From: a virus
IMG/VR virus record: IMGVR_UViG_3300048914_000208
Location: 1 to 37,627 of that record
Strand: one strand, 5' to 3'
DNA: 37,627 nucleotides
Part shown: positions 31,290 through 37,627 of the stretch, piece by piece
Layout of the letters: each line of letters begins with the position of its first letter
Position numbering within the stretch: the first letter of the stretch is position 1
Notes under the pieces: generated by a model
Seen by the model: only the letters and a program-made list of their open reading frames with translations
Databases searched by the model: none
Told to the model about the DNA's origin: nothing
Made by a program: the position numbers and the translations under genes

Positions 31290-32030
31290 ATGGATCCACT
31301 AAGTGAAAAAGAGGCCTTTGAGGCTGTTGAAAACGGTGTACACGCCCTTACAATATTGAGAGGCGATGCACAGGATGTTGTGTATAACCCGTATATAGAA
31401 TTAGAACTTTCGATTGCTGCGGCATTTGAATATCTTGAAAAAAGCGATGTTACGGATGCCGAAATAAAAGATTCTTATGTACTGTATTCATATGAAGGGT
31501 TGTTTTTAAATCTTGTGTTTTCTAACCGAAACCGTACTAATGATGAAAACAAGGGCGATTTTTTTAAAGGTATGCTGAAACTGCACCCGGAACTCGATAA
31601 ATGGCAGATCAATAAAGCAAAGGCGTATGATAACATGAGCCTTTCGCACTTCATAAAAATGAATCGCCACTTTTTTGAAGATAAAGACATTGCGATGAAG
31701 CTGGTGCACGAATTACAGGGTATCCGTATAAAAGTGGATAAGGAATTTGAGCACAGCGATAACAAGCGCGGCGATTATAAAGAAGTAATTGCCCAGCGCA
31801 TAACCGAAAGTAATATTCCTGCTGAATTTACATTGCTGCTGCCTGTATTTGTGGGCCAAAAACCTCAAAAAGTAAGGGTTGAAATAGAGGTTAACCCAAA
31901 ATCATTTGAGTGCAGCCTTATTTCGCCTGACCTGAAGGAAATCATTGACCTTGAAACCCGGGCGCTGATCGATACCCAGCTTGAAAAAATACGCGGCCTT
32001 TATCCTAAACTCCGCATTTATCAAAAATAA
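31290..32030 (+). CDS. DUF2303-like early protein
   Basis: A 246-aa protein with the pattern of DUF2303-type phage proteins: 'AKAYDNMSLSHFIKMNRHFFEDKDIAMKLVHELQGIRIKV' (helical, with an F...N..FF segment), a charged turn, then beta strands 'IPAEFTLLLPVFVGQKPQKVRVEIEVN'. In other phages this family sits among recombination/replication genes; its function is not known to me. The match is by eye and partial. Confidence 0.65.
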   Translation: MDPLSEKEAFEAVENGVHALTILRGDAQDVVYNPYIELELSIAAAFEYLEKSDVTDAEIKDSYVLYSYEGLFLNLVFSNRNRTNDENKGDFFKGMLKLHPELDKWQINKAKAYDNMSLSHFIKMNRHFFEDKDIAMKLVHELQGIRIKVDKEFEHSDNKRGDYKEVIAQRITESNIPAEFTLLLPVFVGQKPQKVRVEIEVNPKSFECSLISPDLKEIIDLETRALIDTQLEKIRGLYPKLRIYQK

Positions 32031-32035
32031 CATAT

Positions 32036-32125
32036 AAAGCCCTGGTGCCTGCAACGGTCGAAAAATTAAGGAACGCGCTGCGGCGGTTGTGATACAATAT
32101 CACGGGTTCGGGCACAGGGCTTTTT
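32036..32125 (+). ncRNA. Structured RNA element with terminator-like outer stem
   Basis: AAAGCCCT (32036-32043) pairs with AGGGCTTT (32116-32123), and GTGCC (32045-32049) with GGCAC (32111-32115), leaving a single bulged G. Inside are CAAC (32052-32055) opposite GTTG (32086-32089) and a perfect hairpin GTGATA-CAA-TATCAC (32089-32103). The 3' strand ends in five Ts. The whole fills the gap between two genes. It could be a small RNA or a leader-type terminator/antiterminator. Confidence 0.55.
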
Positions 32126-32138
32126 AAAACCATACATT

Positions 32139-32312
32139 ATGAAAACAAAGGATCAGATTGATTACGACAACGAAATTGAGGCGCAAAAGCGCGCTATTGA
32201 AGAAAGGTATGAGCGAGAACAATTGCGCTCAAAAAACGGAAGGCATCGCCCTGGTAAAGTGCGTAATGCTATGTCGCATCTGATGCCGAAAAAGAAAAAA
32301 CGCAAAAAATAA
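32139..32312 (+). CDS. Small basic protein (57 aa)
   Basis: The N-terminal half is an acidic/basic helix (DNEIEAQKRAIEERYEREQLR), and the C-terminal end is strongly basic (MPKKKKRKK). It starts directly after the structured RNA element and ends 14 bases before the next small gene. Nucleic-acid binding is likely from charge alone; no family recognised. Confidence 0.6.
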   Translation: MKTKDQIDYDNEIEAQKRAIEERYEREQLRSKNGRHRPGKVRNAMSHLMPKKKKRKK

Positions 32313-32326
32313 GGGTTTTTACGGAT

Positions 32327-32506
32327 ATGAAAAATACAGGCGCATCTAAATCATACAGAGATATGACGGATGCCGACCGTGAGGCGATAATCCTGTATTG
32401 GCGCACCCACCGCGAAAATTCGGCGGTGGTTATTGCAAAAGAGTTTGGCTATAGCGCCGGTGCTGTAAACAGAGTGTTAGACAATTTTTTAAGTAATAAA
32501 TACTGA
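32327..32506 (+). CDS. Small helix-turn-helix protein (59 aa)
   Basis: The peptide reads as a single HTH: 'REAIILYWRTHRENSAVVIAKEFGYSAGAVNRVLDNFLSNK' (about residues 18-58), with the A.EFG.S...V..VL pattern of a homeodomain-like/sigma-type HTH. It ends one base before the next gene. It could be an early regulator. Confidence 0.68.
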   Translation: MKNTGASKSYRDMTDADREAIILYWRTHRENSAVVIAKEFGYSAGAVNRVLDNFLSNKY

Positions 32507-32507
32507 A

Positions 32508-32822
32508 ATGTGTGCAACAATAAACCTTATGCATCCGCAGATCATGGCGCTTAACGCTGCAGTGGCGGCAGAATACAAATGCAGGCCCACCCAGGTGCCA
32601 AGCTGTAATTATAATGGCCCGGCAAAAGATGCGGCGGTGTTTGTACTGGCGCATTACCTGGGCTTTACCCCGCGTGATATTGGCACGCGCTACTCTATGA
32701 ACTGCCTTTATGTGCCCACTGTGGTAAAAAAGGCGATGGATATGTATGCTATAAGTGAAAGTTTCCGGCAGCGCGTGCACCGTATTTTAAATGCGATTGA
32801 GGGTTATGAAAATACCGTATAA
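32508..32822 (+). CDS. DnaA domain IV-like DNA-binding protein
   Basis: A 104-aa protein. Residues about 38-96 ('KDAAVFVLAHYLGFTPRDIGTRYSMNCLYVPTVVKKAMDMYAISESFRQRVHRIL') follow the layout of the C-terminal DNA-binding domain of DnaA (A...LA.......IG..F....TTV..A...........F...V..I). The RDHTTV-type signature is altered. There is no ATPase domain. It may bind DnaA-box-like sites or regulate replication. Confidence 0.6.
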   Translation: MCATINLMHPQIMALNAAVAAEYKCRPTQVPSCNYNGPAKDAAVFVLAHYLGFTPRDIGTRYSMNCLYVPTVVKKAMDMYAISESFRQRVHRILNAIEGYENTV

Positions 32823-33606
32823 TAAAATTGTGCTCACACCTGAGCAAGAGTTACTGATCAGGGATAATTTCCTGTTTCTGTCAATATCAGAGCTTGAAAA
32901 ATTAACTGGTTTGAAGCGCACGTATTTAAGGCATGCGGCTTATGGAATGGGGCTTAAAAAGATGGAATTGGAGTATTGGATGCCTACCCAGGTTGAATTT
33001 CTTGAGTTTGTTTATCGGTTTATAGGTGATACTGAAATTGCAGAATATATGCAGAAGTTTTGGCCTAAAAATAAAGACTGGACCAAAAAGCATATTGAAA
33101 AGAAACGAAGGTATCTCGGGCTGAAACGTACAAAAGCAGAATTGGCATTGATAATAAAGCGTAATACGCTTCAGGGTTTGTATGCCGTGTGTAATGCAAA
33201 GCGATGGGCAAAAACCGGTAAAATGCCGATTGGGCAAGTTGTGGTGTATGGTTATAAGGGCGGCAAACGTGTGCCGTATGTAAAAACTGAAAACGGCCTG
33301 GAGCATTACCCGCCATGGCTTTGGGAGAAGTATAATGGCCCAGTGCCTGAGGGTATGGTGGTGCATTTGCTGCCGGGTGCGCCTGAAGTGCCTGAAATAC
33401 ATCATTTATGCCTTAAAACACGGTGTGAAATGATGGTGATGGTTGCGCAAAGCGATACCACGATTGCCAAGCGCTTCCTGGGGGCTAAAACTGATGCTGA
33501 TGTGGAATTTATTAAAAAAAACCTGCCCGAAGTACTGGAATTGAAACGGGCGCAAATGCAAGTCAATGGAATTATCAGAAGCCAGGGAAAAACTGAACAG
33601 CCTTAA
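32806..33606 (+). CDS. HNH-like protein with apparently degenerate active site
   Basis: A 266-aa protein with an N-terminal helical HTH-like region ('SISELEKLTGLKRTYLRHAAYGMGL') and a C-terminal segment 'WLWEKYNGPVPEGMVVHLLPGAPEVPEIHHLCLKTRCEMM' shaped like phage HNH endonucleases (W...GP.P.G..V...DG.....NL....). The usual second His, Asp-Gly and Asn are not clearly present, so the active site looks altered. ATG 32806 is used; the tracked start 32791 is possible. Overlaps the next gene by 41 bp. Confidence 0.62.
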   Translation: MKIPYNKIVLTPEQELLIRDNFLFLSISELEKLTGLKRTYLRHAAYGMGLKKMELEYWMPTQVEFLEFVYRFIGDTEIAEYMQKFWPKNKDWTKKHIEKKRRYLGLKRTKAELALIIKRNTLQGLYAVCNAKRWAKTGKMPIGQVVVYGYKGGKRVPYVKTENGLEHYPPWLWEKYNGPVPEGMVVHLLPGAPEVPEIHHLCLKTRCEMMVMVAQSDTTIAKRFLGAKTDADVEFIKKNLPEVLELKRAQMQVNGIIRSQGKTEQP

Positions 33607-34021
33607 TGGTGCATCGTTCTTGTGGCGAGGGAAACGCTTTAATGTTACCGCGGTTAAATTTAGCGGTGTTATCCGTAACTACTGCATTATAACCGATAAG
33701 CGCACTTTTGCGCACGATCATGTGGGCAAGTTTGAAGCCTGGCTGGGTGAAATAACCGTGCTGAACGGCACTGAGCAAATAAAAGAGTTTAAACCAAATA
33801 ACAAACAGGTTATGGAAACAGAAACAAATTTAGCGGTAACGGCTGCTGCAAAAAACGTGGCTACGGTTACAGAGGGGCTCCTGGAGGCGTTTAACAGTAT
33901 TAAGGCTAACCCTACTGAGGAAAACATAAAAAAAGGCCATGCGCTGAGCTCTATTGCCAATACAATGGTAAATGTAGGTAAGCTTCAGGTAGATATTTTG
34001 AAACTTAAAACCAGGCAATAA
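33566..34021 (+). CDS. Hypothetical protein (151 aa)
   Basis: It has a small beta-rich N-terminal domain (about residues 1-75) and a C-terminal helical region (about 83-148, Ala/Thr/Asn-rich, possibly coiled coil). The 41-bp overlap with the gene before is unusually long for this genome but both frames carry real-looking protein. Coupled to the next gene by TAATG. Confidence 0.65.
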   Translation: MELSEAREKLNSLNGASFLWRGKRFNVTAVKFSGVIRNYCIITDKRTFAHDHVGKFEAWLGEITVLNGTEQIKEFKPNNKQVMETETNLAVTAAAKNVATVTEGLLEAFNSIKANPTEENIKKGHALSSIANTMVNVGKLQVDILKLKTRQ

Positions 34022-34326
34022 TGGCAGTACAGTTTTATATAGTGTCTTTAAAGCACACGCATGTTGATGACGATTGTATCACGCTTTGGCGGCCTGATAA
34101 CGCCGGTTATGCCTGGTGGAAAAGCATGGCGGGGCTTTATGAAAATCCTGAATTGGGTTATCATGATGATGCGGGAAATATGCCTGTGAGTGAGTGTGAT
34201 GCCGCGCGGTTATTTAAAACCGGCGCTACAGGCCACGAATATTTACCAAATACTAACAAAGTTTGGGCGGCGCTGGGTGTAAAACGCACCAAAAAAGGAT
34301 TATTAAGATTAATAACTGATATGTGA
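34021..34326 (+). CDS. Hypothetical protein (101 aa)
   Basis: A Trp- and Asp-rich protein ('ITLWRPDNAGYAWWKSMAGLYENPELGYHDDAGNMPVS') with an apparent small alpha/beta fold. I do not recognise a family. It shares one base with neighbours at each end (TAATG before, TGATG after), so it is in an operon with the replication genes. Confidence 0.65.
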   Translation: MAVQFYIVSLKHTHVDDDCITLWRPDNAGYAWWKSMAGLYENPELGYHDDAGNMPVSECDAARLFKTGATGHEYLPNTNKVWAALGVKRTKKGLLRLITDM

Positions 34327-34793
34327 TGAAATCAGAAACCTACTACCTGGCGCAATACCTGCCGTATAAGATGCAATTAAAGTGCAGCGGCATATTTAGG
34401 CCTAATCAAAGGGAAAAACCGCTTATACAGGGCGCAGATGCTACGCTAACAGGTGATTTGTATGCCGATATCGAAAATAAGACTTACGATGCTGTGGGCT
34501 CATTTAAGCCTATGCTGCGGCCGCTTACTGATGTGTTTAAAAATATTGAGCATGATGGTAAATGGTTTGTGCCGGCAAAGGTGCTGTGGAGTGTGGATGC
34601 TGAGGAAGAACATCGATTTGATGTATTTGGTGCGCTACCGGATTATTGGTGTGCATCTATGGCGTGTTTGATGCATAATCTAAATGAGACAGGTTTTGGA
34701 GATATCCAACGCCTTTTAGAATGGCATTTTGATGTTTTTGGGCTTCATGGTGCTGGTATGGCTGAAGTTTTAAATGCTAAAATTGAAATGTGA
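34326..34793 (+). CDS. Hypothetical protein (155 aa)
   Basis: A mixed alpha/beta protein with aromatic-rich stretches ('FRPNQREKPLIQGADATLTGDLYADIE') and a C-terminal helical part. No recognised domain or signal. It ends with TGATG coupling to the next gene. Confidence 0.65.
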   Translation: MKSETYYLAQYLPYKMQLKCSGIFRPNQREKPLIQGADATLTGDLYADIENKTYDAVGSFKPMLRPLTDVFKNIEHDGKWFVPAKVLWSVDAEEEHRFDVFGALPDYWCASMACLMHNLNETGFGDIQRLLEWHFDVFGLHGAGMAEVLNAKIEM

Positions 34794-35017
34794 TGCGATA
34801 CATTGTTTTAGAACACAGGGAAGCCGTGAAGCTTCGATTATCGCTTATCGAAGCCTACGTGTGGGGTTTTTTTAAAAGCAGGGATTATGAGTTTTTTAAT
34901 AAGGCTCAAATACAGCAAAATCTGCCATTGATTACAGCGCGTGAGCTTTATGAATCACTGGATGTTTTGGTTAACAAAAACCTGATCGCGTTCCGTGACG
35001 GGAAATATACTTTATAG
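34793..35017 (+). CDS. Small winged-helix-like protein (74 aa)
   Basis: It reads as a compact winged-helix: 'FFNKAQIQQNLPLITARELYESLDVLVNKNLIAFRDGKYTL', with recognition-helix-like L..L..K.LI and a short wing ending in Y-T-L. It lies just before the replication initiator and may help at the origin or regulate it. No family certain. Confidence 0.6.
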   Translation: MRYIVLEHREAVKLRLSLIEAYVWGFFKSRDYEFFNKAQIQQNLPLITARELYESLDVLVNKNLIAFRDGKYTL

Positions 35018-35019
35018 TT

Positions 35020-35706
35020 ATGGCACTTGAACCTACATACATGGCCTGGATACCGGCGCCTGTAAGATACGATAATACACTGTGTGCCAACGCAAAACTG
35101 CTGTATGGTGAAATCACTTCTTTATGTAACAAAGAGGGGTTTTGCTGGGCTGGTAACGAATATTTTGCCGGGCTTTATGAGGTGGGCAATGAAACCATTT
35201 CGCGGTGGATTTCGCAGCTCAGGAGGGCCGGATATGTGACCGTAACGCTGTTCCCTGAAAAGGGAAATTTACGCCACATAGGTATTGCGGAAAAAATCAA
35301 TAGGTCATGCGCAAAAACGCAAGAGGTATTGCGCAAAAACGCAAGAGGTATTGCGCAAAAACGCAAACCTATATATGAGAATGATATAATTAATGATAAA
35401 AGTAATAGAGAGGGCGCACTCGCTTTTTTAGAACGTGAAATTCCTACCCGTTTAGAAGCCGAAAAAATGAAGTATCAGCAAGGCATCGGCCCGGCTGACC
35501 TTGAGCGTTTCAATGCCGATTTTGAATCTAAGGTAACGATCGAGCTTGCAGGCAATAAACTGGTTTGGGATGCCAATGCCCTTTTGGCTCGGTTTGGCAC
35601 TTTTGCCCGCAGCTGGGTGAACAATAACCAGAATAAAGCAGCGCAGGGAGGCTCACAGTACAATGCTATTGCTGAAGTAATACCAACCCGAAACAAACTT
35701 GTGTAA
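35020..35706 (+). CDS. Replication initiator with N-terminal helix-turn-helix
   Basis: A 228-aa protein whose N-terminal half (about residues 20-85, 'KLLYGEITSLCNKEGFCWAGNEYFAGLYEVGNETISRWISQLRRAGYVTV') is a HTH_36-type domain used by phage replication initiators. The C-terminal part (from about 140) is helical and may contact helicase. Between them the gene carries 22-bp DNA repeats (35308-35366) followed by AT-rich DNA. It lies two bases before dnaB. Iterons within the initiator gene are the lambda O arrangement. Confidence 0.8.
   Translation: MALEPTYMAWIPAPVRYDNTLCANAKLLYGEITSLCNKEGFCWAGNEYFAGLYEVGNETISRWISQLRRAGYVTVTLFPEKGNLRHIGIAEKINRSCAKTQEVLRKNARGIAQKRKPIYENDIINDKSNREGALAFLEREIPTRLEAEKMKYQQGIGPADLERFNADFESKVTIELAGNKLVWDANALLARFGTFARSWVNNNQNKAAQGGSQYNAIAEVIPTRNKLV
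35308..35366. repeat. Replication-origin iterons (22-bp, 2.7 copies)
   Basis: Two identical 22-bp units (35308-35329, 35330-35351) and a 15-bp partial third (35352-35366). In copies two and three the core is TTGCG-CAAAAA-CGCAA, an inverted repeat, so each unit can bind a dimer. Twenty-two is not a multiple of three, so the copies are read in different frames and protein repeats cannot explain them; DNA-level selection is implied. Confidence 0.85.
35367..35412. other. AT-rich unwinding element next to the iterons
   Basis: The 46 bases right of the iterons are strongly AT-rich (ATATATGAGAATGATATAAT, then TAATGATAAAAGTAATAG) and sit where a duplex-unwinding element belongs in lambda-type origins. 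Still inside the initiator coding frame. Confidence 0.6.
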
Positions 35707-35708
35707 CT

Positions 35709-37271
35709 ATGGATCAGAATAAAAAACGTTACGCTCAACAACAACCTGACCACATGAAGGTGGTGCAACTGCACCAGGGCATGGTTATGCCGCAGGCTAT
35801 TGATATTGAGCAGGCGGTGCTGGGTGTGCTGATGATTGACATGAAGTGCCAGGATGAGTGCCTTATGATACTGAAATCGCCTGATGTGTTTTACACGGAA
35901 CAGCACCAGGTAATATTTGAGGCTATACAGGCGCTGTATGATGCGGCAGAGCAAATTGACATGCTCACGGTTCCTGCAAAGCTGCGCACGATGGGTAAGC
36001 TGGAGGTGGCGGGCGGTGATTATTATATTATAACGCTCACGCAAAAGATTTCGAGCGGTGCGCATATTGAGTATTATTCGCGCATCCTGCTGCAAATGTA
36101 TATCAAGCGCCAAATTATTAAAAACGCTTCTGCTTTTGCTGGTCAGGCTTACCTTGAGACGGTTGACAGTCTTGAACTGCTTCAGCAATGGAGTGACAGC
36201 CTTGATAATATTACGGCAATTACTATGACCGGCGGTAGTGAAATATCATATGCTAAAGCGTTAGATATAGTGGAAAAGCGCATTGAGCAACTCAGCCATA
36301 AGCAAGATGAAGCGCTGACCGGTATTGATACGGGGTTTAGGAAAATAAACGAGCAAACGGCGGGTTATCAGCCCGGTGAATTGATTATTGTGGCTGCGCG
36401 TCCTGGTATGGGTAAAAGCGCCTACATGCTGCGCCCGGTACTCCGCAATGCTTCAAAAGGTATTGCGGTGGGTATTATATCGCTTGAAATGAGCGTGTAT
36501 GAAATTGCAAGCCGTACCGTGGCGATTGATACAAACTTCCACCTGAAACAGATCACGAAGGAAGGTTTTACAAAGCCTGAGTACTTCACTACGTTTTCAA
36601 AGCATAAGCACCGCATGAATGCATACCCTATCTTGATGGATGACAGCGCAAAGAGTGATATCCGGGATATAGTGGCAACGCTGCGCCTGTGGAAGCGTAA
36701 GCATAACATTGGTTTTGCTGTGATTGATTACCTGCAGTTGATAACCGACAGTACAAAAGGCGGCAACCGTGAGCAGGAAGTGGCAAGTATTAGCCGTAAG
36801 CTTAAGATGTTGTGCAAGGAATTAAGTATACCGATGATGGTGTTATCGCAGCTTAGCCGGGCGGTTGAAACCCGTGGATCAAGTAAAAGGCCTTTGTTGT
36901 CTGACCTGCGTGAGAGTGGTGCGATTGAACAGGATGCAAACATTGTTACATTTCTTTATCGCCCTGAATATTACAAGATCGAACCGGATGATGAGTTGCT
37001 TTCGATTGGTGCCGATAGTGAGGCGATCTTTGCTAAATACCGTGGAGGTGCGCCCTTTGAGGCTGGCCTGAAATGGATAGGCGACCATACAAAGTATATT
37101 GATCCTGATGAGTATTTGCAGCAACAGGAAGCGCTGCAACAACAGCAACAGCAACATGCTGAACCCTGGAAGGAAAAGCCGCTGCCTGCTACCAGCCCGA
37201 ACGATGCGTTTGGCCCGCGGCCTGGCAATAGTGTACAAGATGTGAGTGATAAAGATGATTTAGCATTTTAA
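35709..37271 (+). CDS. dnaB: Replicative DNA helicase (DnaB)
   Basis: A 520-aa hexameric helicase for the phage fork. The N-terminal DnaB domain includes 'DIEQAVLGVLMIDMKCQDECLMIL' (about residues 32-55). The RecA-like domain has Walker A AARPGMGKSAY (about 228-238), 'GIISLEMS', 'FAVIDYLQLI' (Walker B), 'SRKLKMLCKELSIPMMVLSQLSR' and 'SDLRESGAIEQDANIVTFLYRPEYY'. A Gln-rich tail (EALQQQQQQ) and a Pro-rich C-terminus follow. It completes the replication module with the initiator just upstream. Confidence 0.95.
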   Translation: MDQNKKRYAQQQPDHMKVVQLHQGMVMPQAIDIEQAVLGVLMIDMKCQDECLMILKSPDVFYTEQHQVIFEAIQALYDAAEQIDMLTVPAKLRTMGKLEVAGGDYYIITLTQKISSGAHIEYYSRILLQMYIKRQIIKNASAFAGQAYLETVDSLELLQQWSDSLDNITAITMTGGSEISYAKALDIVEKRIEQLSHKQDEALTGIDTGFRKINEQTAGYQPGELIIVAARPGMGKSAYMLRPVLRNASKGIAVGIISLEMSVYEIASRTVAIDTNFHLKQITKEGFTKPEYFTTFSKHKHRMNAYPILMDDSAKSDIRDIVATLRLWKRKHNIGFAVIDYLQLITDSTKGGNREQEVASISRKLKMLCKELSIPMMVLSQLSRAVETRGSSKRPLLSDLRESGAIEQDANIVTFLYRPEYYKIEPDDELLSIGADSEAIFAKYRGGAPFEAGLKWIGDHTKYIDPDEYLQQQEALQQQQQQHAEPWKEKPLPATSPNDAFGPRPGNSVQDVSDKDDLAF

Positions 37272-37274
37272 TAT

Positions 37275-37607
37275 ATGCCGCACGCACCTAAGAAAGTAAA
37301 CCGCCCCTGGGTTAAAGAGCACGCTGCTTTTGAGCGTGACCGCACTAATGAGTTTGATTACAACGGCCGCAAGTGGCGTAACCTGCGCGCCCAGTTTCTA
37401 AATGCAAACCCTTTGTGTTGTGATTGCGAGGCTGAAGGTTTAGTGGTTCCTGCTACAGTCGCTGACCACAACCCACAAGCAAAGGTACTAATGGCGCAGG
37501 GCCTCGATCCGTATGATGTACAGTACCTGCAACCACGTTGCAAAAAGCACCATGATTCTAAATCAGGTCGAGAAAGGCACACAGGGGGTATGGGGTCAAA
37601 TCTCTAA
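37275..37607 (+). CDS. HNH endonuclease (packaging-associated)
   Basis: A 110-aa small HNH nuclease: 'KWRNLRAQFLNANPLCCDCEAEGLVVPATVADHNPQA...DPYDVQYLQPRCKKHHDSKSG' with the HNH motif (D-H at VADHNPQ, Asn/Asp region and K-x-HH) and CxxC cysteines. On the circle it is directly upstream of terS. HNH proteins next to TerS are needed for terminase cutting in HK97-like phages. Its last codons are encoded by the 32-bp repeat (GSNL then stop). Confidence 0.9.
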   Translation: MPHAPKKVNRPWVKEHAAFERDRTNEFDYNGRKWRNLRAQFLNANPLCCDCEAEGLVVPATVADHNPQAKVLMAQGLDPYDVQYLQPRCKKHHDSKSGRERHTGGMGSNL

Positions 37608-37627
37608 GGCTTTGTTCCCGTGTACAT
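37596..37627. repeat. 32-bp terminal direct repeat, right copy
   Basis: Identical to bases 1-32 and starting inside the last codons of the HNH gene. It marks closure of the sequence into a circle; see the left copy. Confidence 0.95.

Noticed and set aside
35308-35366. Short tandem repeats that could suggest a CRISPR array
   Set aside because: Units are directly adjacent with no spacers, lie inside a coding gene and match origin iterons. No Cas genes are present.
1-37627. Retron, diversity-generating retroelement, insertion sequences or rRNA
   Set aside because: No reverse transcriptase, transposase, variable/template repeat pair or rRNA-like sequence was seen on either strand.

Overview
The window is one essentially complete genome of a temperate siphovirus-type (HK97-fold) phage or plasmid-like prophage of a Bacteroidota host. 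The first and last 32 bases are identical, so the sequence closes into a circle of about 37,595 bp. Pointers to Bacteroidota are promoters with the TAnnTTTG -7 box, starts without Shine-Dalgarno sequences, an integrase and several hypothetical proteins of the type common in that phylum, and many TGATG/ATGA-coupled starts. I cannot name the genus.

Layout on the + strand unless noted. The packaging module runs across the circle junction: HNH endonuclease (37275-37607), a noncoding gap that should hold the cos/pac site, P27-like small terminase (113-565), an inserted C5-cytosine methyltransferase and three small genes (562-2671), then large terminase (2675-4525). A block of small, mostly unknown genes follows (4562-7848), with one gene on the opposite strand (7843-8232). 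Head and connector genes run in canonical HK97 order: portal, prohead protease, major capsid, coiled-coil protein, gp6-like connector, head closure, gp10-like, DUF3168-like, major tail protein (8389-14398). Then come a collagen-like virion protein and a strong terminator, tail chaperones G and GT with a GGGAAAG -1 frameshift site, tape measure, a large tail-tip protein, tail fibre and an SGNH-hydrolase tail protein (14492-24298). Lysis genes are holin-like, CHAP endolysin and a protein built like a unimolecular spanin (24576-26135).

The lysogeny module holds attP (a tRNA-Arg(TCT) 3' portion with five integrase arm-type repeats), the tyrosine integrase, and a leftward operon of HTH repressor, membrane protein and lipoprotein. 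It ends at a divergent operator region (28690-28821) with two 19-bp palindromes and two facing TATATTTG boxes. The rightward early region (28822-35706) has many small unknown genes, two structured noncoding segments (29934-30288, ending in a tRNA-like fold and a terminator, and 32036-32125), HTH proteins, a degenerate HNH protein and a replication initiator. The initiator gene contains 22-bp iterons beside an AT-rich stretch, a lambda-like origin. DnaB helicase completes replication.

Most notable signals: (1) the 3' half of the methyltransferase gene carries recognisable methyltransferase-family motifs in two reading frames at once; (2) the structured RNA region with tRNA-like 3' end; (3) the second structured RNA before 32139; (4) the iteron origin inside the initiator gene; (5) the complete attP architecture. 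All function calls come from reading motifs by eye; no database search was run.
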